Assembly (NCBI GenBank): GCA_029068665.1
Contig: JAIECC010000441.1
Span: forward strand, 1-5,868
Source of the DNA: Lachnospiraceae bacterium
GTDB lineage: Bacteria; Bacillota; Clostridia; Lachnospirales; Lachnospiraceae
DNA length: 5,868 bases
Direction of reading: 5' to 3'
Every line of letters begins with the position of its first letter. Within the stretch, counting starts at the first letter, position 1. Shown here one piece after another: positions 1 through 5,868 of the stretch. The notes beneath the pieces were generated by a model. The model saw only the letters and a list, made by a program, of their open reading frames with translations, had not been told where the DNA came from and searched no databases. Position numbers and translations under genes: made by a program.

Positions 1-1356
1 CTTTATGATCAGTGCTGACAGGGCAAGTCCCAGACCCGCGCCACCATTTTTTCGGCTTCGGGATTTATCAATCATATAAAATGGCTCTAAAATCCGCTCC
101 TGCTCTTCCTTCGGTATGCCCTGTCCAAAGTCCTGTACCTGAATGGTTCTTCCCTCTGCACTGAGACAGATTGTTCCGCCCGGCTGACTTGCCTTTATCC
201 CATTATCAATCAGATTGACAATTACGTCCGTCATAAGGTCGATATCCATAAGAAACCGCTCCCCATGCTCCGTAATCCTTAAGGAAATCTGCTTTTCCCG
301 TAAGATGACCTGACAGGAGCGCTCCGCCGCTTCAAATAATGCTCGGACGGAAGTCTCTTTTAACTCTAATTCCTCCTCCTGATCCAGCTCCAGCAGCTTC
401 ATCATTTTTTTTGACAATCGTTCCAGCCGCCCACACTCTTCATAGATATAATGGAGAGCTTCCTCCTCATCCTCCTTACTGAGTCTGGTGGATAACAGTG
501 TCTGGGCATAGCCGGAAATGGCAGTCATAGGGGTTTTCAATTCATGGGTCAGATTGCCCATGAATAAGGTCTTCTTCTGCTCCGACTCTTCCAGATTCCG
601 GGTTCTTGCCTCTACTGCTTCTGCCATGGCATTAAAACTCTCGCCCAATTGTCCGATTTCATCCTGTTGTTGAATGACAACCCTCTGGTCATACAATCCC
701 TCTGCCATCCGTTTCGTGGTTTCATTCAGTTCCTGGAGAGGACGCAAAGCTGCTTTTAATACTATGGACAGCAAAAATATCACAGCCGCAGCCGCAACCA
801 CGGTAATCAACAGCATAACCAGAATCAGCTGTTCTAACTCCTGCCATACATAATTGATATCTACAATATGAAACAAGACCAGATCTTTCTCATCCATTGC
901 ATCCGCAAATACCAGATAATGACCACCCTTCCAGGTCAGCTCCGTATAAAACATACTCTCATACGTCCTGTAATCCAGACTTAGCAACTCCCCGGCCGAG
1001 AAAATCGTATGATTATATAGTTCCTCCATATCTCCATATGATTTTTCTGCATCTCCATTTTCTCCAGTATCATTTAAAGCCATATAGCCATTAACTATTC
1101 GGATACATACACTGTAATCATCGCCCCTGCTTTTAAAATAATAATTCATATATGTGGAATTCATCTGCCGGGAAGGCATTCCCTCTAAATTGTCATCTAA
1201 CTCGCTCATCACCGCATAGCTTGCCTGGTATCCTGTTAATAATGCTTCGTTCCACTTGATTTTCTGATAAAATTTCCAGATGATTCCATCACTGAGCAGA
1301 CATGCCAGAACCACAGCAATACTGCTGAAACATATGATTCTTGTTCTTAATTTCAC
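1..1356 (-). CDS. Sensor histidine kinase, HAMP type, 3' end outside the window
   Basis: This is a membrane sensor kinase that should autophosphorylate on histidine and pass the phosphate to the response regulator encoded just before it. I translated 452 codons by hand with no stop; the frame runs off the left edge. Visible order: membrane helix about 7-27, extracytoplasmic sensor region about 28-175, second helix about 177-200, HAMP linker about 200-252, then the dimerisation domain with the H box NLTHELKTPM (His271). The catalytic domain follows, with N box NLIDNGIKAS (381-390), G1 box DFGQGIP (409-415), F box EPFYMID and G2 box GGAGLGLAL (438-446). Only the last few tens of residues should be missing. 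The start is a GTG, chosen because a GGAGGA site lies 6 nt upstream and the regulator stop is 2 nt away, so the pair is translationally coupled. The roughly 145-residue sensor region argues against a Bce-type intramembrane kinase. The signal is unknown. Kinase identity is very secure. Confidence 0.96.
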   Translation of the reverse strand, partial: MKLRTRIICFSSIAVVLACLLSDGIIWKFYQKIKWNEALLTGYQASYAVMSELDDNLEGMPSRQMNSTYMNYYFKSRGDDYSVCIRIVNGYMALNDTGENGDAEKSYGDMEELYNHTIFSAGELLSLDYRTYESMFYTELTWKGGHYLVFADAMDEKDLVLFHIVDINYVWQELEQLILVMLLITVVAAAAVIFLLSIVLKAALRPLQELNETTKRMAEGLYDQRVVIQQQDEIGQLGESFNAMAEAVEARTRNLEESEQKKTLFMGNLTHELKTPMTAISGYAQTLLSTRLSKEDEEEALHYIYEECGRLERLSKKMMKLLELDQEEELELKETSVRALFEAAERSCQVILREKQISLRITEHGERFLMDIDLMTDVIVNLIDNGIKASQPGGTICLSAEGRTIQVQDFGQGIPKEEQERILEPFYMIDKSRSRKNGGAGLGLALSALIIK

Positions 1357-1358
1357 TG

Positions 1359-2021
1359 TTATTCCTCCAACCGGTATCCCATCTTTGACACTGTCTTTAT
1401 GGAATCACCCAGGCCCAGCTTTTTCCGAAGCTGTCCGATATGCACATCCACGGTCCGGGTTTCTCCCATATAATCAATACCCCAAACCATACGCAGGAGA
1501 TTTTCTCTGGAAATAGCAATATTCTTATTCTTTGCCAGCACCGCCAGCAGTTCAAATTCCATTGGCTTTAATGGGATCTCTTCTCCATTCTGCCTTACAG
1601 TATGCTCTTCAAAGTTGATCTCCATATTCAGCACCTGAATCACGTTGCTTAACTTTTTCGTTCGTTCCAGTACCTTTTCCATTCGTACCATAAGCTCTAA
1701 TATCTCAAAGGGCTTTACAATATAATCTTCGGCACCGCCCTTTAAGCCTTGAATCTTAGAACCAATGTCATCCTTCGCTGTCAGAAAAATCACCGGAATC
1801 TTATACTCCTTCATATATTCCAGCAGCTGAAAGCCATCCAGTCCCGGAAGCATCACATCCAGCAATGCCAGGTCATAGTCATGCCGGTCCGGCAAAGCAT
1901 CTGCCGCCTCTTTTCCATCATAAAAAAGCTGTACTTCATAGTCAGCCACCTTCAGATTCATTGCAATCATCTTTGCAATCGCTTCTTCATCTTCTATGAT
2001 TAAGATTTTATTCTTTGCCAT
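1359..2021 (-). CDS. OmpR/PhoB-family response regulator
   Basis: This is a cytoplasmic transcription factor of 220 residues, the normal length for the OmpR/PhoB family, and the presumed partner of the kinase gene that follows after 2 nt. The receiver domain covers about 5-118. It has the acidic pair Glu10-Asp11, the phosphoacceptor Asp55 in LLDVMLPGLDG, the switch Thr81 in FLTAKDD and the conserved Lys103 in VKPF. A winged-helix DNA-binding domain covers about 128-219, with the typical PLKPMEFELL segment, the recognition region RTVDVHIGQLRKKLG and the closing wing KTVSKMGYRLEE. The ATG at 2021 gives the canonical N-terminus MAKNKILIIEDEE and has AAGGAA 9 nt upstream. The gene begins 46 nt after the short permease and appears to have its own promoter inside the end of that gene. 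Targets are unknown; the adjacent exporter operon and its own promoter are the obvious candidates. All key residues are present. Confidence 0.97.
   Translation of the reverse strand: MAKNKILIIEDEEAIAKMIAMNLKVADYEVQLFYDGKEAADALPDRHDYDLALLDVMLPGLDGFQLLEYMKEYKIPVIFLTAKDDIGSKIQGLKGGAEDYIVKPFEILELMVRMEKVLERTKKLSNVIQVLNMEINFEEHTVRQNGEEIPLKPMEFELLAVLAKNKNIAISRENLLRMVWGIDYMGETRTVDVHIGQLRKKLGLGDSIKTVSKMGYRLEE
1363..1368 (-). promoter_or_regulatory. Ribosome binding site for the histidine kinase GTG start
   Basis: A GGAGGA Shine-Dalgarno sequence lies 6 nt before the GTG at 1356 and within the last codons of the response regulator gene. It decides the non-ATG start of the kinase: the resulting N-terminus (MKLRTRI followed by a hydrophobic helix) is typical of sensor kinases. 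Confidence 0.85.
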
Positions 2022-2030
2022 AATATTACT

Positions 2031-2036
2031 TTCCTT
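2031..2036 (-). promoter_or_regulatory. Ribosome binding site of the response regulator
   Basis: AAGGAA lies 9 nt before the ATG at 2021, in the 46 nt gap after the short permease. It is weaker than the GAGGAG site further upstream at 2076-2081, which serves the six-residue ORF instead, so leader translation could affect how the regulator is translated. Confidence 0.6.
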
Positions 2037-2050
2037 ATATTGTAATAAAT

Positions 2051-2071
2051 TTAACGATTCTGAATTTTCAT
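2051..2071 (-). other. Six-residue leader-like ORF (MKIQNR)
   Basis: An ATG overlaps the TGA of the short permease (ATGA arrangement) and opens the frame MKIQNR followed by TAA, ending 29 nt before the response regulator ATG. A strong GAGGAG site sits 4 nt upstream. By inference this is either a short leader peptide in the 5' untranslated region of the regulator transcript or the remnant start of a deleted gene. It has no attenuator-like run of a single amino acid, and I see no hairpin that would support classical attenuation. The ORF and its ribosome site are seen directly; any function is speculative. Confidence 0.35.
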
Positions 2072-2943
2072 TCTTCTCCTCTTTTCATATCATTATATTT
2101 CATGGCAGGTTGGTGGTCAATATGTCTGTTCCTCACTCTCTCCCGTCCGTTATAGTATTGGATATAAAATAAAATTACTCCTAACAAAACACTTCCCACA
2201 ATTCTCATAAGCCCATAAATTAACATCCATTCACCAATCGTTATTGAGAAGGGAATGCGGCATAGTACGGAAATACTCTGCACTGGCATCCCAAGCTGGG
2301 AAAAGGGTAAAAACCACATATATATCGCATATTCCATCAGGGTAAACAATATGGCAATCCCAGCAGATACGCTTCCCATTACTTGTAATTTCACCTTTCT
2401 AATTCCTTTGTTTCCTACCAGTGTCGCACTTAAAACAGAAAATAGTTGTTTTGACTCACAGTTCACAAGAAATATACTCGTTAAAATAATAGAGAGCAGC
2501 AAGCCAATGGATATTCTTTTAAAATCAAAAAGCTTATTATAATACAAATCAAATACCATTTCGCCTCCCTGTTCCTCCATCTGCAGATAATGTTCATAAA
2601 CAGAAATAACAACCTCTTTTTTGACCTTGCATTCATGGTACAAATCTCTGTATTCTATATATTCATCCGCTTCGATTTCTCCTTTTCGGTATGCCTCCTC
2701 CATTTCATACTCTCTGCCCAAAATAGTTTCCACACGTTCTTTTTCTTCTCTTAAAACTTCTCCGGCTTCACTCATTGGTTTTCCCTGTATTATCTGATAA
2801 ATCTCTTGGGTAACCGGTGTATCTCCTCCATTTTGTACTCCCTTCAACTGCAGAAAAAAAAGAAAACAAGAAAACAAAAATACTAGCAGGAGTATGCTGA
2901 TTTTTTTTCCGCTGAATATTTTTTTACACTCAAGCCCAAACAT
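2068..2943 (-). CDS. Second ABC-2-like permease, short and probably C-terminally truncated
   Basis: This 291-residue membrane protein is presumed to be one half of the exporter channel powered by the adjacent ATPase. Predicted helices lie at about 14-33, 143-161, 187-211 and 236-262. Between the first two is an external region of about 110 residues that is strongly charged (many Glu, Lys and Arg, about 58-128). After helix 2 the motif NCESKQLFSVLSAT (161-174) matches ENQRKMLPLLSAT in the upstream permease, so the two are paralogues. The upstream protein continues with two more helices and is 402 residues long. This one ends just after helix 4 with a hydrophilic tail, NGRERVRNRHIDH onward to MKRGEE, whose DNA also carries a promoter. 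The ATG at 2943 is 3 nt after the upstream stop, with AAGGAAGG 8 nt before it. It may still be functional as a four-helix subunit. No frame downstream restores the missing helices. Confidence 0.85.
   Translation of the reverse strand: MFGLECKKIFSGKKISILLLVFLFSCFLFFLQLKGVQNGGDTPVTQEIYQIIQGKPMSEAGEVLREEKERVETILGREYEMEEAYRKGEIEADEYIEYRDLYHECKVKKEVVISVYEHYLQMEEQGGEMVFDLYYNKLFDFKRISIGLLLSIILTSIFLVNCESKQLFSVLSATLVGNKGIRKVKLQVMGSVSAGIAILFTLMEYAIYMWFLPFSQLGMPVQSISVLCRIPFSITIGEWMLIYGLMRIVGSVLLGVILFYIQYYNGRERVRNRHIDHQPAMKYNDMKRGEE
2076..2081 (-). promoter_or_regulatory. Strong Shine-Dalgarno site inside the end of the short permease
   Basis: GAGGAG lies 4 nt before the ATG at 2071. The site is within the permease codons for KRGEE and about 5 nt beyond the predicted transcription start of the internal promoter. 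It is the best ribosome site in this junction, yet it serves only a six-codon frame. Confidence 0.55.
2092..2120 (-). promoter_or_regulatory. Internal sigma-A promoter for the response regulator and kinase
   Basis: On the minus strand a -35 hexamer TTGACC (2120-2115, one mismatch to TTGACA) is separated by exactly 17 nt from a perfect -10 hexamer TATAAT (2097-2092). The predicted start is near 2085, giving a leader of about 64 nt before the regulator ATG. The promoter lies in the last codons of the short permease gene, so the two-component genes could be transcribed separately from the exporter. I saw no clear direct repeats upstream of the -35 that would mark an OmpR-type binding site. The match is strong; activity is inferred. 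Confidence 0.7.
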
Positions 2944-2946
2944 ATA

Positions 2947-4155
2947 TTACACCTTCCTTTTCTTCCTATTCCAAATAAGATAAACAATGAGAATTCCGGA
3001 CAGAATAATCAATACAATAAAAGGAAAAATATACACTGGATACTGATACCCATTCCATGTAAAAAAACGCGGTTGTGCAAAATAATACTGCATTGTAAGA
3101 AGGGAAAAAGGATTCCATTTTTTTTCAAGGTTCATAATCTGATACATTTTTGCTATGGACACCAGATACCATCGATCATCATTGAACATAAAGGAACTCT
3201 GGTATACAGCGTAATAAAACAAATCCACTCCCGTTCCAGTTAAAAGTAACAGAACAGATGCCACTTTTGCATAAATACTCCTGCCAATACTTTTTGAGCA
3301 TGTCATTGTAACTAATGCAGTCAGAATTGTTACAAATACACCAAAGATAAAATGAAATGTCATGATATTTCCCACCGTCATACCGGAAATACATAATTCA
3401 TATCCGTTTACCAAAAACAATGGCATACGGAATGTATCACTGCTAATCCCCAACAAGAACCCCTGAATTATCATATATAGAAAATAGAACCAGACGTTCA
3501 CAGCAACTGCCATAATACATCCCGTTATAATCTTAGAAAAATACAAAGAATCCTCACCCTTTTTTGTGGCACTCAGCAGCGGAAGCATTTTTCTCTGGTT
3601 TTCTATGCTAAAAGAGGAACCAAGCAATAGTATTACCATCAGACAGCTGCCCCAGCTAAACCATGCAAAATTCACAAAACAATCTAACTGTTTCCTGTTA
3701 GCAATCTGATTATTCTGCTCCGACACATAATAACCATTCAACACGGTATCATTTTGATTTTCCAGAAGTATCTGAATTGTTTCATTTCTTTTTTCTACTG
3801 CCTCAATACTCTCCAATGCCTCTGCTATTAAACCATAGTCCTCTATCTTGGTTTTTCCATATGATCCTTGTGCAAACACCTGTTCCTGTTCTACAATAAT
3901 ACTGCCATCGGGCATGGTTGTATATATTTCCCCCCTCAGCTGTTCATATTCATCTTGTAATTTTTCTTTTACCTCCTCTGTATAGGAATCTCCCATATAT
4001 GAAAAAAACTTCACAGATGATGTCTTATCCAAAAACACCTTCCATTCAGAGAAAAGAATTAGAACAGCAAATAAAAGAGAACTCAAAACCAAAATAATCA
4101 GATTGCTGCGTCTAAATATGTACTTCTTCATTTCAAATTTCACTTGCTGCATCAT
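2947..4155 (-). CDS. ABC-2-like exporter permease
   Basis: This is an integral membrane subunit of an ABC exporter, 402 residues. Predicted helices are at about 19-36, 161-182, 206-235, 262-285, 296-316 and 374-394, the six-helix plan of ABC-2-type permeases. A hydrophilic external region of about 120 residues (about 40-160), rich in Glu, Gln and Lys, separates helices 1 and 2. The inner loop after helix 2 carries ENQRKMLPLLSATKKGED (185-202), also recognisable in the next permease, and likely faces the ATPase. The N-terminus MMQQVKFEMKKYIFRR is positively charged, as usual before helix 1. The start is ambiguous: ATG codons at 4155 and 4152 have a GGGGAAG stretch upstream and overlap the ATPase gene by 20-23 nt. 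A third ATG at 4131 lacks any ribosome site. Whatever the start, this gene is coupled to the ATPase. The substrate cannot be read from the sequence. Confidence 0.9.
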   Translation of the reverse strand: MMQQVKFEMKKYIFRRSNLIILVLSSLLFAVLILFSEWKVFLDKTSSVKFFSYMGDSYTEEVKEKLQDEYEQLRGEIYTTMPDGSIIVEQEQVFAQGSYGKTKIEDYGLIAEALESIEAVEKRNETIQILLENQNDTVLNGYYVSEQNNQIANRKQLDCFVNFAWFSWGSCLMVILLLGSSFSIENQRKMLPLLSATKKGEDSLYFSKIITGCIMAVAVNVWFYFLYMIIQGFLLGISSDTFRMPLFLVNGYELCISGMTVGNIMTFHFIFGVFVTILTALVTMTCSKSIGRSIYAKVASVLLLLTGTGVDLFYYAVYQSSFMFNDDRWYLVSIAKMYQIMNLEKKWNPFSLLTMQYYFAQPRFFTWNGYQYPVYIFPFIVLIILSGILIVYLIWNRKKRKV

Positions 4156-4879
4156 TCAACCACTTCCCCGCCAATTGTAGATAATACTGTTCCAGTCCCT
4201 CTATACCATGTTCTTTCATATAGGATTTATAGTAATCATTGTCTTTACTCTCCAATAGCTTGCCATCATTCATAAACACAATATAATCCGCTGTTTCTTC
4301 TACATCAGAAACAATATGGGTGGACAGTATTACCGTTCCCTTCTTTCCATGCTCTTTCACCATTTTTTTGAACTCGGCACGTTCTTCCAAATCCAATCCC
4401 ACAGTCGGCTCGTCAAGCAATAATAACTTAGGCTCTCCAATAAATGCCTGTGCAATTCCCAACCTTCGCTTCATACCACCTGAATAAGTACCTATTTTTT
4501 GATTTCGCACATTATATAAATGAACCCTTTGCAGCAAATCATTTAACTGCTCCGGATTTTTCTGTTTCCCGCCCTTGAGCAAATACATATACTTTAAAAA
4601 ATCATATCCGGTAAAATGATCATAAAATTCCATCTTTTGTGGTAAATACCCCAAAATAGCCCGATAGCGTTCTCCCAACTCATTAATTTCTTTTCCTTCA
4701 TAATATATTTTTCCCTCATCAGTCGAAAGCACAGATGCCATAATATTTAATAGTGTTGTTTTTCCTGCTCCATTTGGTCCCAAGATGCCATATACTCCCT
4801 CTGCAAAGCTTTGGTTCACATCAGATAGCACAGTTTTTTTTCCATATTTTTTAGTAATTCCTTTTAACTCAATTCTCAT
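4133..4879 (-). CDS. ABC exporter ATP-binding protein
   Basis: This cytoplasmic ATPase should drive the two permeases encoded after it. It has 248 residues from the ATG at 4879 and contains a complete nucleotide-binding domain. Visible motifs are Walker A GPNGAGKT (34-41), Q-loop Gln81 in GYLPQ, signature YSGGMKRR (132-139), Walker B LLLLDEP with catalytic Glu157, D-loop GLDLEE, and H-loop His188 in STHI. The overall type resembles the CcmA/BcrA-like ATPases of ABC-2 exporters (multidrug, antibiotic and lantibiotic immunity). The frame is open further upstream to an ATG at 4945, but I chose 4879 because MRIELKGITKKYGKK is the usual family start, GGAGAA lies 5 nt upstream, and the preceding stop is 2 nt away. 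The last codons overlap the permease gene. No catalytic residue is missing, so it should be active. Confidence 0.96.
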   Translation of the reverse strand: MRIELKGITKKYGKKTVLSDVNQSFAEGVYGILGPNGAGKTTLLNIMASVLSTDEGKIYYEGKEINELGERYRAILGYLPQKMEFYDHFTGYDFLKYMYLLKGGKQKNPEQLNDLLQRVHLYNVRNQKIGTYSGGMKRRLGIAQAFIGEPKLLLLDEPTVGLDLEERAEFKKMVKEHGKKGTVILSTHIVSDVEETADYIVFMNDGKLLESKDNDYYKSYMKEHGIEGLEQYYLQLAGKWLNDAASEI

Positions 4880-4881
4880 AC

Positions 4882-5868
4882 CTATTCTCCAATCATCTTT
4901 GGATATTCTAAACGTTGACACTGTGTGCCATCCTTTTTTATACAATATAAATGCGTAGGCTTACCACCCACTTCTCCCGGCTCTAATTCTCCATCTGTTT
5001 TTGTAAATAAAATCCAATCGGTCTGCTCAAATAAACATATATATCCGGCATGACAATCAGTAATTTGGTGTTCCTGCCCATCCTTCAGACTTAGATAATA
5101 CAATGTGGTTTCTTGTTCCACAGGCAATTCAGTATAATAAATTCCTCCATCTGCTATGCAAAACTGATAAATTTGGTCTATCAATTCTTGTTTCTCTTTC
5201 CCATCCAATGTAACGGAACATAATGTATTCTTAATCTCGTACTGTCTTTTATCGTCGTATTCCCCACTGCGATAATAAATTCTGTCCTCATAAATCTGTG
5301 GCGACAAAACCTTTTCTTCCAGTAGTCTTTGTTTATTTTTCCCATCTAAATCCGCCCGGTATAATAGCATGTCTTCTTCGCAAAAATACATACTATCTTC
5401 ATAAAATGTAAGATATTCATACAAAATAGGACGATCCAATATTTGCATCGCCTCATCCGGTTTTTTCATAGAAATTCTAAAAACTCCAAATTCTGTCATA
5501 TAATATAAATATTCATTATAACACCATATCCCAATGATATCATTGTCACTTCGATAAAAACAGCTCATTTCTCCCTGTTCTACTTTCCATATTTCCCGTC
5601 TGCTCCTTTCAAACGGAACACCAAAATATAAAGCCCCATAGCTTTGCAAAAACATAAAATCATGATTCGCAGCACATTCCGAACCGCTATGCAAACACCC
5701 TCCCTTCTCGCACCCTATTTGCAATTTCTGCGTATTTATATCAAAGTAAAGCATTCGGTTGTTTCCATTCATTTCCACATTCACAAGAATTGCATCATTT
5801 TCCAAAAAAGTCTGCCGTCCTCCATTTTCTGTATTTCCCTGCATATTACCAAGACCATTATAATTTAC
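4882..5868 (-). CDS. DUF5050-like beta-propeller protein, 5' end outside the window
   Basis: This looks like an exported beta-propeller protein related to the DUF5050/TolB-like lipoproteins of clostridia; its function is unknown. The frame is open to the right edge (328 residues visible) with no signal peptide or lipobox in view. The first internal ATG at 5844 is followed at once by domain sequence, so the true start is probably beyond the window. Repeated strand patterns support a propeller: EYLYYMTEFGVFRI, DSMYFCEEDMLLYRADLDGK, DRIYYRSGEY, GGIYYTEL and THLYCIKKDG, several followed by a K-D-G or L-D-G turn. Near the visible N-terminus is a Cys/His cluster, CEKGGCLHSGSEC, like a segment I recall in clostridial propeller lipoproteins. 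The protein has about a dozen cysteines in all. The gene ends 2 nt before the ATPase ATG, so it is part of the exporter operon. It could be a ligand-binding or sensor partner of the transporter. Family assignment is moderate, function open. Confidence 0.7.
   Translation of the reverse strand, partial: VNYNGLGNMQGNTENGGRQTFLENDAILVNVEMNGNNRMLYFDINTQKLQIGCEKGGCLHSGSECAANHDFMFLQSYGALYFGVPFERSRREIWKVEQGEMSCFYRSDNDIIGIWCYNEYLYYMTEFGVFRISMKKPDEAMQILDRPILYEYLTFYEDSMYFCEEDMLLYRADLDGKNKQRLLEEKVLSPQIYEDRIYYRSGEYDDKRQYEIKNTLCSVTLDGKEKQELIDQIYQFCIADGGIYYTELPVEQETTLYYLSLKDGQEHQITDCHAGYICLFEQTDWILFTKTDGELEPGEVGGKPTHLYCIKKDGTQCQRLEYPKMIGE
4885..4890 (-). promoter_or_regulatory. Ribosome binding site that sets the ATPase start
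   Basis: GGAGAA lies 5 nt before the ATG at 4879 and just ahead of the stop codon of the propeller-like gene. It supports the short ATPase form over the longer open frame and suggests coupled translation of the two genes. Confidence 0.75.

Noticed and set aside
897..1094. Plus-strand open frame opposite the kinase
   Set aside because: Antisense to the well-supported kinase sensor region; the composition (many His, Pro, Ser) is typical of a shadow frame and there is no ribosome site of note.
1280..1516. Plus-strand open frame across the kinase/regulator junction
   Set aside because: Lies opposite two genes with full family motifs; no recognisable domain.
1749..2003. Plus-strand open frame opposite the response regulator receiver domain
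   Set aside because: Shadow of a conserved domain; the translated peptide shows no family features.
2022..2067. Intrinsic terminator or attenuator in the gap before the regulator
   Set aside because: Only weak A/T-rich complementarity is present; there is no GC-rich stem followed by a U-run.
2255..2542. Plus-strand open frame opposite the short permease
   Set aside because: Antisense to membrane-helix codons; no independent support.
3179..3394. Minus-strand alternate frame inside the long permease
   Set aside because: Fully contained within a real gene in another frame; no start signal and no domain.
4880..4945. 22-residue N-terminal extension of the ATPase
   Set aside because: It overlaps the end of the propeller gene, lies before the usual family start, and the GGAGAA site fits the ATG at 4879.
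5842..5844. ATG at 5844 as the true start of the propeller gene
   Set aside because: The frame stays open for the eight codons to the window edge, and an exported protein of this kind should begin with a signal peptide, which is not visible.
1..5868. Bce-type peptide-detoxification module (BceRS-BceAB)
   Set aside because: The kinase has a large external sensor region rather than a very short loop, and the permeases are short ABC-2-like proteins without the ten-helix, large-domain BceB plan.

Overview
The window reads as part of a chromosome of a low-to-moderate GC Firmicute, most likely a gut clostridium of the Lachnospiraceae type. This is inferred from gene content (an OmpR-type two-component system beside an ABC-2-like exporter and a DUF5050-like propeller protein), purine-rich Shine-Dalgarno sites and AT-rich codons; no marker gene fixes the taxon. 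Every supported gene lies on the minus strand, so the reading order is from right to left, and there is almost no intergenic space. No RNA genes, insertion sequences, CRISPR arrays or intrinsic terminators were seen.

Right block (about 5868-2068): a secreted or surface beta-propeller-like protein whose 5' end lies outside the window, then an ABC ATPase (248 aa), a six-helix ABC-2-like permease (402 aa), and a second permease that is only 291 aa and seems to stop after its fourth membrane helix. Spacings of 2 nt, a 23 nt overlap and 3 nt indicate one translationally coupled transcript. The two permeases share an intracellular motif ending in LSAT, so they look like paralogous halves of one exporter driven by the ATPase.

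Left block (about 2021-1): an OmpR/PhoB-type response regulator (220 aa) and, 2 nt later, a HAMP-containing sensor histidine kinase starting at GTG, which runs off the left edge inside its catalytic domain (452 codons visible). The likely logic is that an envelope signal read by the kinase activates the regulator, which controls the exporter or other genes. Substrate and signal are unknown; antimicrobial-peptide or lipid-active compound export is a family-level guess only.

The junction between the blocks is the most interesting part. A near-consensus sigma-A promoter (TTGACC, 17 nt, TATAAT) lies inside the last codons of the short permease and points at the regulator gene. It is followed by a strong ribosome site and a six-residue ORF that overlaps the permease stop. 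Base composition also changes here: the two-component genes are visibly richer in GC than the exporter genes. Together these suggest that an exporter cassette and a regulator-kinase pair of different histories were joined here, cutting off the end of the second permease. The window shows no clearly new system class, but this junction and the propeller-exporter-TCS arrangement deserve checking.
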